64,000 bases of DNA, from contig CAYJRA010000001.1 in assembly GCA_964372465.1 (NCBI GenBank), positions 92,950 through 156,949 of the forward strand, read 5' to 3'. Below, one piece after another: positions 52,200-60,898 of the stretch (position 1 is its first letter; each line of letters begins with the position of its first letter). The translations under genes were made by a program, and so were the position numbers. The notes below the pieces were generated by a model. The model was given only the letters and a program-made list of their open reading frames with translations, searched no databases and was not told the DNA's origin. The DNA comes from JAGVVZ01 sp964372465. GTDB taxonomy: Archaea > Aenigmatarchaeota > Aenigmatarchaeia > CG10238-14.

Positions 52200-52478
52200 T
52201 TATTTTCCTATTGAACTATCCACTTCTTTTTTCAATTCTTTTAATTTTGATTCAAGTCTCTTTATGGATTCTTGCAATGCTTTTTGAGGCTTTACCTCTC
52301 TTGTTTTTACAAAAATTTTGGGTTCGGACATATAAGGATGTTCTTTTATGGCCGCAGCCTCTTCTACGTTTTTATCATTCCATAATTCTTCTTTGATAAG
52401 ATTGGCAAAACTTATGGTTTCTCCCTTTAATTCAGCTAACAGAGTGTTTTTATCTTCTTTTATCACATTTACTTCCAT
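52200..52478 (-). CDS. rpo11: RNA polymerase subunit Rpo11 (RpoL)
   Basis: A 92-residue subunit that dimerises with Rpo3 at the base of RNA polymerase assembly. The core is LKGETISFANLIKEELWNDK, followed by EEAAAIKEHPYMSEPKIFVK and the C-terminal helix KALQESIKRLESKLKELKK. Length and motifs are typical. Its ATG overlaps the stop of the upstream small gene (TAATG). Confidence 0.94.
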   Translation of the reverse strand: MEVNVIKEDKNTLLAELKGETISFANLIKEELWNDKNVEEAAAIKEHPYMSEPKIFVKTREVKPQKALQESIKRLESKLKELKKEVDSSIGK

Positions 52479-52659
52479 TATTTCACCCCTTCTATTATGT
52501 AAATATCAAGTCTTATTCCACCGGATTTTTATAAAATCTAAACATATGAGGTATTCTAAATTTATAAGTTACAACGTTTATAACCTTTCCCTCTATCTCT
52601 TTGACGCGATTTTTTATGTAATTTCTTTTATCATAAGATCTATGTAATGAATAAACCAC
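52478..52659 (-). pseudogene. Small gene upstream of rpo11 with a single-base frameshift
   Basis: From a GTG at 52659 the frame reads through VKEIEGKVINVVTYKFRIPH and then FRFYKN before running out of frame. A second frame continues KSGGIRLDIYIIEGVK and stops in TAATG overlap with rpo11. The break lies in a run of five A (minus strand). One more A would join both parts into about 60 residues, and the 182-base span is one short of a whole number of codons. The tight coupling to rpo11 argues for a real gene. The product is not recognised. A homopolymer sequencing error is the simplest cause. Confidence 0.55.
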
Positions 52660-52775
52660 ATTTTAGATTCTAAGATCTTTTGTGGATACTTTACTACATA
52701 AATAATTCTAAAGCCAAAAGATAGATTAGATTGTCGTGTCATACTAAAAATCAAAATTTTCAGCCGTTTTTGTTA

Positions 52776-53585
52776 CTATCGACTGTTTTTTCTTTTTAAT
52801 AAAAAAGTTATTACGGCGAGAATACAGAATATGAAAACAATTTCTATTAAATAACGATAATCCGCAGCAGCTATATTTCCAGTTATTGATAAACTATCGT
52901 AATTTCCTTCAGTTATGTTAAGTTTACTTGATAACGAATGGTCTGTTTTCTTCAAAGCTTCTATGATATCTTTATAGCTGAAGGTCACATCAACATTATA
53001 AGAATTTTCACATTTTCTGACAGCTTTTCCAGCTTTTTTGCATGGAAAGTAAATATCGCAATTTGTTGATACTTCCCAGTCTCCTTCGTTTTTCTCTAGC
53101 TTGTTATTTATTTCTCTTTCGAACGGGGCATGACATTTGTAGTAATCCTCTCCCATTATCTGATGAACAGGTGTATATGCATCAGTCATATAATGTGTTG
53201 ACACACCTATGTAAAACGAGGGGTTATCAATAGTTGAATTTTTAATAGCTTCTTCAAATTTAATCAAGGCCGGACAATGAAAATACGTTCCCTCGACACA
53301 ATTTGCCATATCGCTAAAATAAGTCAGGCTCCCCGGATCTATTTTTGATACATTGATCAATTTACATTCTTTACTTACATAGCAATGATGATTGTTCTGA
53401 TCATCATATTCTTTATCTGGCGCTAAGCAACCTCTTAGAAATTCTTCTTTATTTGTTATAATCTTTTTCAGATCTTGATTGTTTTCGTAAAGTTTCTCGC
53501 AAAACCATTCATGTGTAGTATATCCCCACGAGTATGTTATTGGTAGTATTAACAACAAAAATATCAATGCTATTATAAATTTCAT
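52776..53585 (-). CDS. Secreted zinc-dependent phospholipase C / S1-P1-like protein
   Basis: A 269-residue exported protein. The signal peptide (FIIALIFLLLILPITYSWGY) ends at the tryptophan that is the usual mature N-terminus of this family. Zinc-ligand histidines and aspartates are seen in TTHEWFCEKLYEN, DDQNNHHCYVSKECK, VSTHYMTDAYTPVHQIMGED and CHAPFEREIN. A C-terminal membrane helix (YLIEIVFIFCILAVITFLL) and basic tail anchor it outside. It may hydrolyse phospholipids or nucleic acids of other cells. The substrate is inferred only from the family. Confidence 0.85.
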   Translation of the reverse strand: MKFIIALIFLLLILPITYSWGYTTHEWFCEKLYENNQDLKKIITNKEEFLRGCLAPDKEYDDQNNHHCYVSKECKLINVSKIDPGSLTYFSDMANCVEGTYFHCPALIKFEEAIKNSTIDNPSFYIGVSTHYMTDAYTPVHQIMGEDYYKCHAPFEREINNKLEKNEGDWEVSTNCDIYFPCKKAGKAVRKCENSYNVDVTFSYKDIIEALKKTDHSLSSKLNITEGNYDSLSITGNIAAADYRYLIEIVFIFCILAVITFLLKRKNSR

Positions 53586-53603
53586 TTGAATGAATTTTTA
53601 TTA

Positions 53604-54497
53604 CTAAAATAAATCTTCATCATCCATACGAGGACAAACCATGTTAACAACACAATCGAATTTCATTCCCATTATTTTTTCTTTTGACACAGTATCAAAT
53701 GCTAGTATATGAACTTCTTTACCTTCACTTTCTAATAATTTTTTCAATCTCATTGCCTCGTCAATTCTGTTTTGTCCTTGTTTCCAAGAAACAGTTATTC
53801 CAACAACTCTAGCTTCCTTCAATTTAACATCATGCCATGCCTTTTTCTTCATGTATATCTTTTTCTCATTTTGGAAATCTATGATGTCATTCTTTTCCAA
53901 ATCCAATGAGAATGTTGGAATTTCGGTCACAAGAGCTACGCCCAAAGGGTGAAACCTTCCAGCACCTACATATAAAAAACAATCAACTTTATCTTTTAGT
54001 GACGTTGCTGCAAATACTCTACATCCCAGAACTTGGCCTTCATGTTTTTGTGATTTATATGTAAAAACCTCCTTCTCATTTTTTTCCAAAAATTGTTTTA
54101 CTTTTCTCATAGCAGATACATACTGAATGCTGGTAAATAGCCCGATATTTTTATAGCTCTTTAGTTTTTCAAAATTTTTTTCCAAAGCTGGAATTGGATC
54201 TACATCAAAAGAATAATCCCAATAAATTACAGGCAATTCTGATTTTACTCCAAAGTCGCTATGACCTATATGTAGTATAGCTTGACACCCAAGACGTTTC
54301 CCTTCGAAATCTCTAACATCACATCCACCAAAAACAGGTTCTACATTCAAAACTAACTCAAATCCTTCATTTTCTAGTCTTTTTGCTATATCTTGAATTT
54401 TCATTTTTAGCCCTTCTGGAAACTGGACCATAATTCTCCTTGTCCTTGTTTTTTTCAATTCACTAATTACTCCTTTAATGTCATTTTCCATTTTCAA
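53604..54497 (-). CDS. dph2: Diphthamide biosynthesis protein Dph2
   Basis: The archaeal Dph2 radical enzyme, which transfers the 3-amino-3-carboxypropyl group of SAM to the histidine of elongation factor 2. The three iron-sulfur cysteines are expected in VFGGCDVRDFEGKRLGCQA and VLGCRVFAAT, with the third near the C-terminus in FDCVVNMVCPRMDDEDLF. The string IMVQFPEGLKMKIQDIAKRL opens the first domain. At 297 residues it is slightly short of the usual 320-340. Dph5 is elsewhere in the window. Confidence 0.94.
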   Translation of the reverse strand: MKMENDIKGVISELKKTRTRRIMVQFPEGLKMKIQDIAKRLENEGFELVLNVEPVFGGCDVRDFEGKRLGCQAILHIGHSDFGVKSELPVIYWDYSFDVDPIPALEKNFEKLKSYKNIGLFTSIQYVSAMRKVKQFLEKNEKEVFTYKSQKHEGQVLGCRVFAATSLKDKVDCFLYVGAGRFHPLGVALVTEIPTFSLDLEKNDIIDFQNEKKIYMKKKAWHDVKLKEARVVGITVSWKQGQNRIDEAMRLKKLLESEGKEVHILAFDTVSKEKIMGMKFDCVVNMVCPRMDDEDLF

Positions 54498-54531
54498 AAC
54501 CTTTTAATTGTATGAAATAAGAAAATTTATA

Positions 54532-55710
54532 ATGCTTTCTGACATTAGAAAAATGTATTTGTTTACATTTTTCAGAAGCTTTTTCTTGATAGGTTCAATA
54601 AGTATACCATTTTTCATAGAATGGGGAAAAATAAACTATACACAGATATTTTTTATTCAGTCGTGGTTTATGTTTTGGCAGTTTGTGTTAGAAATACCCA
54701 CTGGAGCCATAGCTGATAAATTGGGGCGAAAGTTTTCGATTGCATTGGGTGGCTTAGGCACGTCTCTTTGTTTTTTAATATACTCTCTAAAGCCGAATTT
54801 AATTTTTTTCTTGATAGCTGAATTTTTAGCGAGTTTGGGTGGATCTTTGGTACACGGCGCAGACAAAGCACTAATCTATGATAAGCTGAGGCAGTTGAAG
54901 AGAACTAGAGAGGCTAAGCACGTTTTTTCTAATTATACTATTGCCAGTACATTGGGTATTATAATATCTCTCCCAATAGGATCTTATATAGCCGATGCAA
55001 CGATGTCATTTCATCCAAACAACTATTCGTTTGTGATGGCATTATCCTCAGTCCCGGTGTTTATTTCATTTCTGATACCCTGGTTTATAAAAGAGCCAAA
55101 AATAAAATCGCATAAAGAAAATTATTTTTTAATAATGAAAAATGGACTGAAGTATTTTTTAACCCATAAAATATTGAGATTATTGGCTTTAGACTTGGCC
55201 TTGGTGTCGTCTACCACATTCTTCATTTTCTGGCTATATCAGCCGTTGTTAATAAATAGCGGAATTGATATAAAGTATTTTGGATTTGTTGCATCAGCTT
55301 TCAATATATTTGAAATAGTACTACTAAAAAATTTAAAGTTAATCGAAAAAAAGTTTGACAATAGAAAAATAATTTTCTTAACTGCCGCCGTACCATCATT
55401 GATGTTTGTGATATTGGGTCTAACTGATAATATTATACTGATTATTTTTGGATTATTTTTAATTGTTGGATTAAGAGACTTGAGAAGACCCATATTTGAG
55501 CATTACATGAACAAACTGATGCCAAGTAAACAAAGAGCTACAGTTCTGTCTTCAATCAATATGTTAGAACGTCTCATCATGACATTAATTTACCCAGTAG
55601 TCGGTTTCCTTGTTGACAAATCTCTTAGTATGGCATTGATAGTTCTGGGATTGGTTACTTTTGCATTATCCATAACATCCAAAGTGACAAAAGATATGGT
55701 TAAAGATTAG
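54532..55710 (+). CDS. Major facilitator superfamily transporter
   Basis: A 392-residue protein with 11-12 membrane helices, starting at the ATG giving MLSDIRKMYLFTFFRSFFLI; a TTG eight codons upstream is possible. The loop between helices 2 and 3 has the MFS signature TGAIADKLGRKFSIALGG. A second signature region occurs near LRDLRRPIFEHYMNKLMP. Sugars, drugs or other solutes are possible substrates. The end overlaps the convergent rhomboid gene by 4 bases. Confidence 0.92.
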   Translation: MLSDIRKMYLFTFFRSFFLIGSISIPFFIEWGKINYTQIFFIQSWFMFWQFVLEIPTGAIADKLGRKFSIALGGLGTSLCFLIYSLKPNLIFFLIAEFLASLGGSLVHGADKALIYDKLRQLKRTREAKHVFSNYTIASTLGIIISLPIGSYIADATMSFHPNNYSFVMALSSVPVFISFLIPWFIKEPKIKSHKENYFLIMKNGLKYFLTHKILRLLALDLALVSSTTFFIFWLYQPLLINSGIDIKYFGFVASAFNIFEIVLLKNLKLIEKKFDNRKIIFLTAAVPSLMFVILGLTDNIILIIFGLFLIVGLRDLRRPIFEHYMNKLMPSKQRATVLSSINMLERLIMTLIYPVVGFLVDKSLSMALIVLGLVTFALSITSKVTKDMVKD

Positions 55711-56351
55711 CTTACAAAATATACAAAGATAGCTCTTATTATGTATGGAAACATTATAACCAGCCACAGGGACAATAAAAATAAAATAATTTTTTTTGCC
55801 TTGTCTTTGACCCAAAACAATCCGAACATAGATCCCATAATCATACCGGTTATATGGACTGGATATGCAATATATGACGGTGTGAACAAGCTTGTGTATT
55901 GGGTTATGAAATAAAACGCGCCAGCCACAACAAAAGGTATTGGAATAAATGTGGGATAGAAAACAAGTTTACTAGGTGAATAAAACGTACCAAGCCCAAT
56001 TAATGCTGATATAGCTCCTGATGCACCTACCCCAAGGGAGTTTGGTGAAAAAAATATTGGCAATAACATTACTAAATTTGCAGCCATACCGCCTAAGAAA
56101 TAGATGATTGAGTATCGAAATTTTTTGATTTTATTTTCAACTGCAGAACCCAATATCAACAATGCTAGCATATTTAGAGCTAGATGCAATGGGTTAGCAT
56201 GCAAGAATATGGAAGTTAATATTCTGTAATATTCACCCCCGACAAATTTGGTAGGATTGAATGCATAAGAGTTGATTATATTGTTGAAATCTGACAACGA
56301 GTAAAGAAAAACCATTATATTTATGAATATTAGCACCAATGTCAATTTCAT
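55707..56351 (-). CDS. Rhomboid intramembrane serine protease
   Basis: A 214-residue protein with six membrane helices. The first loop has the family pattern EYYRILTSIFLHANPLHLAL. The catalytic serine motif is LGVGASGAISALIGLG in helix 4, and the catalytic histidine is in YPVHITGMIMG in helix 6. It is probably an active protease that cleaves single-pass membrane proteins. It is divergent from the SWIM gene and convergent with the MFS transporter. Confidence 0.93.
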   Translation of the reverse strand: MKLTLVLIFINIMVFLYSLSDFNNIINSYAFNPTKFVGGEYYRILTSIFLHANPLHLALNMLALLILGSAVENKIKKFRYSIIYFLGGMAANLVMLLPIFFSPNSLGVGASGAISALIGLGTFYSPSKLVFYPTFIPIPFVVAGAFYFITQYTSLFTPSYIAYPVHITGMIMGSMFGLFWVKDKAKKIILFLLSLWLVIMFPYIIRAIFVYFVS

Positions 56352-56388
56352 AATAAAAATAAAGATTTTTATTCATAAAATAGATTTA

Positions 56389-56652
56389 ATGACAAACATA
56401 TCTTGGAAAACTGAAAGGAAAGGTTACTGGCTTTTCAAAGAAGGAAGAGTGCATAAAGAGGCAGACACAGACAAGAGAATACATTTCTCCATAAAAGGAC
56501 AGAACGACGAATATTCTGTTATTTACGATAAAATTAAAAGACAATGGAGCTGTGATTGCCAGTTTTTTTCTGTAAAATTCGAAAAATGTTCTCATGTTAT
56601 TGCTTGTGAATATTTACAAAAAGAAGAAAATACAATAGCAGATAATAAGTGA
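56389..56652 (+). CDS. Small SWIM zinc-finger protein
   Basis: An 87-residue protein starting at the ATG before TNISWKTERKGYW; upstream in-frame codons lie inside the rhomboid gene on the other strand. The SWIM pattern CxCxnCxH is seen as WSCDCQFFSVKFEKCSHVIA. The rest is beta strands. Such stand-alone archaeal SWIM proteins are thought to bind DNA or partners, and their exact role is unknown. It ends 4 bases before the GTPase gene. Confidence 0.88.
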   Translation: MTNISWKTERKGYWLFKEGRVHKEADTDKRIHFSIKGQNDEYSVIYDKIKRQWSCDCQFFSVKFEKCSHVIACEYLQKEENTIADNK

Positions 56653-56656
56653 TCTT

Positions 56657-57484
56657 ATGCCTGTTAATGCATCGGTGGAATATTATAAAGCTGAGGAAGA
56701 TTATAAGGCAGCTAAAACCAGAGGAGATAAGATAAGATGTTTAGAAGAAATGATACGTTTGCTTCCTAAACACAAATCATCTGAACATGTATTAGCGGAA
56801 TTAAGAAAAAGATTGGCAAAATTAAAATCACAAAAAGAAGCCAAGACTGGGAGAGCTGCATTTAGTTTCAAAAAAGAGGGGGCAGGAACAGTTTGTCTAA
56901 TTGGGTTGCCGAATTCAGGAAAAAGCACTCTTTTGAAAAAATTGACTGGGATTGATGTCGAAATTTCGGATTATCCATACACCACGATTAAACCAGAGAT
57001 TGGAATGATGAAATTTGAAGATGTTTGGATCCAAACCGTGGAAATTCCATCCACTTTTGATCCTGAGTGGATGAGTATAGCACATAATTCCGATCTTATT
57101 GTTAGAGTTATAGACGGAAATGAGAACCTAACTTTGCAAAGAAGACAAGTATCGGAAATTTTGAAAAATAACAGGATAAGAGTTAAAACTATAAAAGTGA
57201 TTGAGAAAAGGCCTGTGAATATTGATAAATTGAAAGCAGAAATTTGGAAGAATTTAGGAAAAATAAGAGTTTATACAAAAACACAAAACAAACAATCCGA
57301 GAAAACACCTATAATTTTGAAAAAAGAGTCGACAGTTTACAACGTAGTGAAAGAAGTTCACAAGGAATTTTTAAAGCATTTCAGATTTGCTAGAATTTGG
57401 GGAAAATCAGTGAAGTTTTCCGGCGCAAATGTCGGCTTAGATCATAAGTTGGAAGACAAGGATATAGTGCAAATTTTTTCATAG
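56657..57484 (+). CDS. DRG/Obg-like GTPase with TGS domain and degraded G motifs
   Basis: A 275-residue protein of the TRAFAC Obg/DRG group. The N-terminal helices resemble those of DRG. G1 is intact as CLIGLPNSGKSTLLKKLTG (about residues 79-97) and the switch region DYPYTTIKPEIGMMKFEDV is recognisable. The usual DxPG of G3 is EIPS here, and no NKxD (G4) motif is seen, because the second half of the G domain is shortened. The C-terminal TGS domain (about 205-275) ends SGANVGLDHKLEDKDIVQIF. It may bind GTP weakly or act as a nucleotide-independent ribosome-binding protein. Confidence 0.88.
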   Translation: MPVNASVEYYKAEEDYKAAKTRGDKIRCLEEMIRLLPKHKSSEHVLAELRKRLAKLKSQKEAKTGRAAFSFKKEGAGTVCLIGLPNSGKSTLLKKLTGIDVEISDYPYTTIKPEIGMMKFEDVWIQTVEIPSTFDPEWMSIAHNSDLIVRVIDGNENLTLQRRQVSEILKNNRIRVKTIKVIEKRPVNIDKLKAEIWKNLGKIRVYTKTQNKQSEKTPIILKKESTVYNVVKEVHKEFLKHFRFARIWGKSVKFSGANVGLDHKLEDKDIVQIFS

Positions 57485-57520
57485 CTAAAAGATTTATACT
57501 TTCCTCTGAAAATAATAGAA

Positions 57521-57928
57521 ATGGGAAAAATTTTTGTCGCATTTCATGCAATCGTAGAGAAAGACGGGAAAATTCTAGTTATGAAGAGGTCGTCCAAAGA
57601 TCCATTTAACGCGGATTATTGGGATTTACCAGGCGGAGTAATGAATTTTGGTGAAGAGGTAATGGGAGCATTGAAGAGAGAAGTAAAAGAGGAATGCGGA
57701 TTGGATATAGAAATTTTGAGTCCGATAGATGTTTCTACGAGAGTTGGAGATGAAGAACAATATGTGACAGTGACATTTATTTGTGAGTATAAATCAGGCA
57801 CGATTAAATTGAGTAAAGATCATTCAGAATATAAATGGATAGAAGCCAAAAAAGTTCCAGATCTAGAAGAGTTAAATTGGGTTTTGGAAAGGTCAATATA
57901 CCCTTACATAGAATTCAGTTCCGTTTAG
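57521..57928 (+). CDS. Nudix hydrolase
   Basis: A 135-residue protein with the full Nudix box GGVMNFGEEVMGALKREVKE followed by ECGLDIE. The start is VAFHAIVEKDGKILVMKRSS, typical of NUDIX pyrophosphatases for NTPs or sugar nucleotides. The substrate is not readable. It lies 36 bases after the GTPase gene. Confidence 0.92.
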   Translation: MGKIFVAFHAIVEKDGKILVMKRSSKDPFNADYWDLPGGVMNFGEEVMGALKREVKEECGLDIEILSPIDVSTRVGDEEQYVTVTFICEYKSGTIKLSKDHSEYKWIEAKKVPDLEELNWVLERSIYPYIEFSSV

Positions 57929-57939
57929 CTGATTGTTGA

Positions 57940-58971
57940 TTAATCTAAGATGATTACTTCCAATTTTGGTAAATTACAAAAATCTGTAGCAAAATTATAG
58001 GCACCAGCGTTTAAGAAAATTATCTTATCACCAATTTTTGGGTTTTTTAATTTTACATCATATCTGAAAATATCCATAGAACATGGAGTACATCCTTTTA
58101 TAACAAATTTTTCTCCTTCTTCTAGTTCTCCATCAACCAATAATTTTATTGGTATCAATAATGTATCTAAAGCTCCGTTATAAACTGAAGCATCAACAAT
58201 GATGTTGTTGTCGTATATAGCTAATATCTCAGTTTCGAGTTTTGTTGATGAACCTGCAAGAAATCTTCCAGGTTCAATAATAACCTTTATTTTATACTCC
58301 TTATTTAGCCAATCTTTCAATTCAACAATTTTTTCAAAAATGAATTTAATATTCCTATCACTTGAGTTTTTGTATTCCACAGGTATACCGCCACCTATGT
58401 TGATAATATCTATGCTTTCTAGGGCCTCCTTTTTTAATAATTGAGATAACTCTTCTTTTAGTGACCATTCACTAGTGTTTTGTGTTTTCCTGTGAAAATG
58501 AACACCCAGCTTATCTATTTTTTTATTCTTTCTTAGTTTCGGTATCAAATCATTTATTTTATCGGATTTCATTCCAAAAACAAAATATTTTCCCGTATGA
58601 ATCGTATATTCTTTTAATTTCATCCTGAGCAGAAGATTTATTTTGACATCTTTTTGTTCTATGCAATTTATTAGAGTTTCCAAATCTTTTTCATTGTCTA
58701 CAACGAAATTTCTTACCCCGATTTCAATAATTTTTTCTAATTTTTCACTATTCCACGCTTGTGCTAGAAACCACACTCTGCCTTTATCTCTAACAAAGTG
58801 TAACGATTCCATCATATGTACACTGAAAAAAGAATCCGTGTTATCTTCCAATATATGTGCGATTTCTGGTAATGTTTTGAAACTGTATGATATTTCCAGT
58901 CCCAGATCCTTTAAAATTTTATATTGATTAAGCAGTTTTGATTTACTCACTACGAATCTTGATTTTGACAT
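57940..58971 (-). CDS. Fold-type III PLP-dependent decarboxylase (ornithine/diaminopimelate-type)
   Basis: A 343-residue alanine-racemase-fold enzyme. The Schiff-base lysine is in LEISYSFKTLPEIA (about residue 32). The cofactor/phosphate regions are LGVHFHRKTQNTSEW and INIGGGIPVEYKN. The C-terminal Cys-containing catalytic loop reads GCTPCSMDIFRYD, and FLNAGAYNFATDF ends the fold. Directly upstream on the strand is deoxyhypusine synthase, which overlaps it by one base. That suggests polyamine supply (decarboxylation of ornithine, arginine or carboxynorspermidine). Specificity is inferred from context only. Confidence 0.85.
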   Translation of the reverse strand: MSKSRFVVSKSKLLNQYKILKDLGLEISYSFKTLPEIAHILEDNTDSFFSVHMMESLHFVRDKGRVWFLAQAWNSEKLEKIIEIGVRNFVVDNEKDLETLINCIEQKDVKINLLLRMKLKEYTIHTGKYFVFGMKSDKINDLIPKLRKNKKIDKLGVHFHRKTQNTSEWSLKEELSQLLKKEALESIDIINIGGGIPVEYKNSSDRNIKFIFEKIVELKDWLNKEYKIKVIIEPGRFLAGSSTKLETEILAIYDNNIIVDASVYNGALDTLLIPIKLLVDGELEEGEKFVIKGCTPCSMDIFRYDVKLKNPKIGDKIIFLNAGAYNFATDFCNLPKLEVIILD

Positions 58972-59906
58972 TAGATTAATCCCTCTTTATATAAAATATC
59001 TAATGCTGACATCATAACTAATGGAAAATTAATGCTGACATCTCCTATAACCGTGACAGCATCTGCATTATCTTTTATTTTACCCCAGCTTTTTGCTTCT
59101 CTTGTTGTTGCCCCGCTCATACTTCCTGAATATTCCCTAGCAGTTGTCATATAGACAGCATAGTCCGCCCCGCCATTGAGTAACGTGCCTAGAATTGCAT
59201 GGTGTTTTGATACTCCGCCGCCCAACGCAATTATACCCTTTTTATCATCATGAGTTGAGCTGAAAATTAAATTTGCAAAATCTTTTACCACATCAATCAT
59301 GAAATCCGGGTGGTCTTGTTGAAATAAAAATAAATGAAACCCAAACGCACCATCCGTTATGGCCGGGCAAAATATGGGAATGTCTTTTTTTGCAGCTTGA
59401 TATAGAATAGAATTTTTATCATTGATTAAAAGACCAATTTCTTTTAGCAACTCACTAACAGAATATCTCTTTTTTTTACCATAAAGTTTCTTCAGAGCGT
59501 CTTTTATATATGCTTCAAATTTTTCATAGCTTTCATTTCTGATAAACAAATTTCCGACTCTATTCATTCCTTTCTCATGCGATGCAACATCGTCTGCAGA
59601 ATAGCTACCGATAATAAAATCTTCGCCAAATGCTTTCATTATATCTTCTTCTATGCCACCGACAGTTGTTATTACAACATCAGCCATGCCCAATTCAACT
59701 AATTGAGCAAAAAATCCCCTCAATCCAGAAGTAACCATGTTTGATGTGAACGTGAGATATATTTTCGACTTCTCTCTCTTCATTTTTACTATGCATTCCA
59801 TAGCCTTGTTTAATTCTACACCCTGAAACCCGCAACTACCCAAATCTTTAACCAAATCCACAATTTTTCTTTCTTTAGCCCATCTTATATCTTTGACTTT
59901 ACTCAA
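58971..59906 (-). CDS. dys: Deoxyhypusine synthase
   Basis: A 311-residue enzyme that moves the aminobutyl group of spermidine onto the aIF5A lysine. The NAD region includes ITTVGGIEEDIMKAFG and FCPAITDGAFG. The catalytic region reads GGADYAVYMTTAREYSGSMS, followed by the conserved lysine in EAKSWGKI. The family GGGVSKHH motif is intact. It lies one base ahead of the decarboxylase on the strand. Confidence 0.95.
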   Translation of the reverse strand: MSKVKDIRWAKERKIVDLVKDLGSCGFQGVELNKAMECIVKMKREKSKIYLTFTSNMVTSGLRGFFAQLVELGMADVVITTVGGIEEDIMKAFGEDFIIGSYSADDVASHEKGMNRVGNLFIRNESYEKFEAYIKDALKKLYGKKKRYSVSELLKEIGLLINDKNSILYQAAKKDIPIFCPAITDGAFGFHLFLFQQDHPDFMIDVVKDFANLIFSSTHDDKKGIIALGGGVSKHHAILGTLLNGGADYAVYMTTAREYSGSMSGATTREAKSWGKIKDNADAVTVIGDVSINFPLVMMSALDILYKEGLI

Positions 59907-60024
59907 TCTACCACCATTTTAAAAATTAGAATAGACAGTAACAAAATCCTAGAAATAGAAATTAAGGAGTTTTGATTACAAACATTACAAAAATAATTAA
60001 AAGATAGGAATTTAAACCTTTATT

Positions 60025-60894
60025 ATGACTTTTTTGTTTCTTGTCTCAGAAGCGGGAATGTCATTTCTGTTCGCTCTTTGCCTGTTGCATTCTTTAAAAT
60101 ACAATAAGAAATTGATCAGTTTTTTGTTATTTGCTGTGTTGTATGCAGTAATTTTTGAAAATGCAAATATGATACTGGCAGGAGATCAGGTCGGTGGGTA
60201 TTATTACAACAATCAATTTCATTTCTTTATATTTGGTCTACCGTTGTTCGTCCCATTAGCCTGGAGTTCTATGCTTTATGCCAGCCTGCTTTTGTCACAA
60301 TCACTGCCGATAAAAAAATATTCAATACCTTTCGTAGCTTCTCTCTTAGTTCTACTGATTGATTTATCTATAGATGCCGTCTCAATTAGACTAAATTTTT
60401 GGAGTTGGATCGGATACGGATTGAGTGAAGGTTGGTTTGGGGTACCAGCAAACAACTTTCTTGGCTGGCTTCTGGTTTCTTTCACATTCTATTTCTTCAT
60501 GGATATGTTATGGAAAAACAAATTTGGAAAACAGTCAACCCTGAAATATTTTTTTGCAACTGTTGTCAGTTATTTGGTTTTTTATTCGGTGTTTTTATTC
60601 ATAGTCTTTATTGAAAATTCGTTAAAATTATCAAAAAATCAGCAATTCTATATACTAGCTGCAGTTCTTGTCGTTTTCATTCTAAACATAAAATTTGATA
60701 AAAACAGGGGGGAAAAATTGAAAAAGGAGACAAGTCTTTTGATTCATCTTGTAAGGTGGTCTTTCTATATTTTTTGTCTTGTAGTCATTCTCGTTAATAA
60801 GATATATGCTGAAGCACCATTGCTGCTATTATTCTCCGTCCTTTTCATGATAATAGAAATTTTGATAATAAGGTACGGAACCAATAAGAAGTGA
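60025..60894 (+). CDS. CruF-type carotenoid biosynthesis/hydratase-like membrane protein
   Basis: A 289-residue polytopic protein with about eight membrane helices. Motifs match the CruF / bisanhydrobacterioruberin hydratase group (COG2324): VIFENANMILAGDQVGGYYY, IDAVSIRLNFWSWIGYGLSE, and GWFGVPANNFLGWLLVS. In haloarchaea such enzymes hydrate C50 carotenoid ends. No phytoene synthase or desaturase lies in this window. A carotenoid role is therefore inferred from family alone. Confidence 0.82.
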   Translation: MTFLFLVSEAGMSFLFALCLLHSLKYNKKLISFLLFAVLYAVIFENANMILAGDQVGGYYYNNQFHFFIFGLPLFVPLAWSSMLYASLLLSQSLPIKKYSIPFVASLLVLLIDLSIDAVSIRLNFWSWIGYGLSEGWFGVPANNFLGWLLVSFTFYFFMDMLWKNKFGKQSTLKYFFATVVSYLVFYSVFLFIVFIENSLKLSKNQQFYILAAVLVVFILNIKFDKNRGEKLKKETSLLIHLVRWSFYIFCLVVILVNKIYAEAPLLLLFSVLFMIIEILIIRYGTNKK

Positions 60895-60898
60895 TAAA

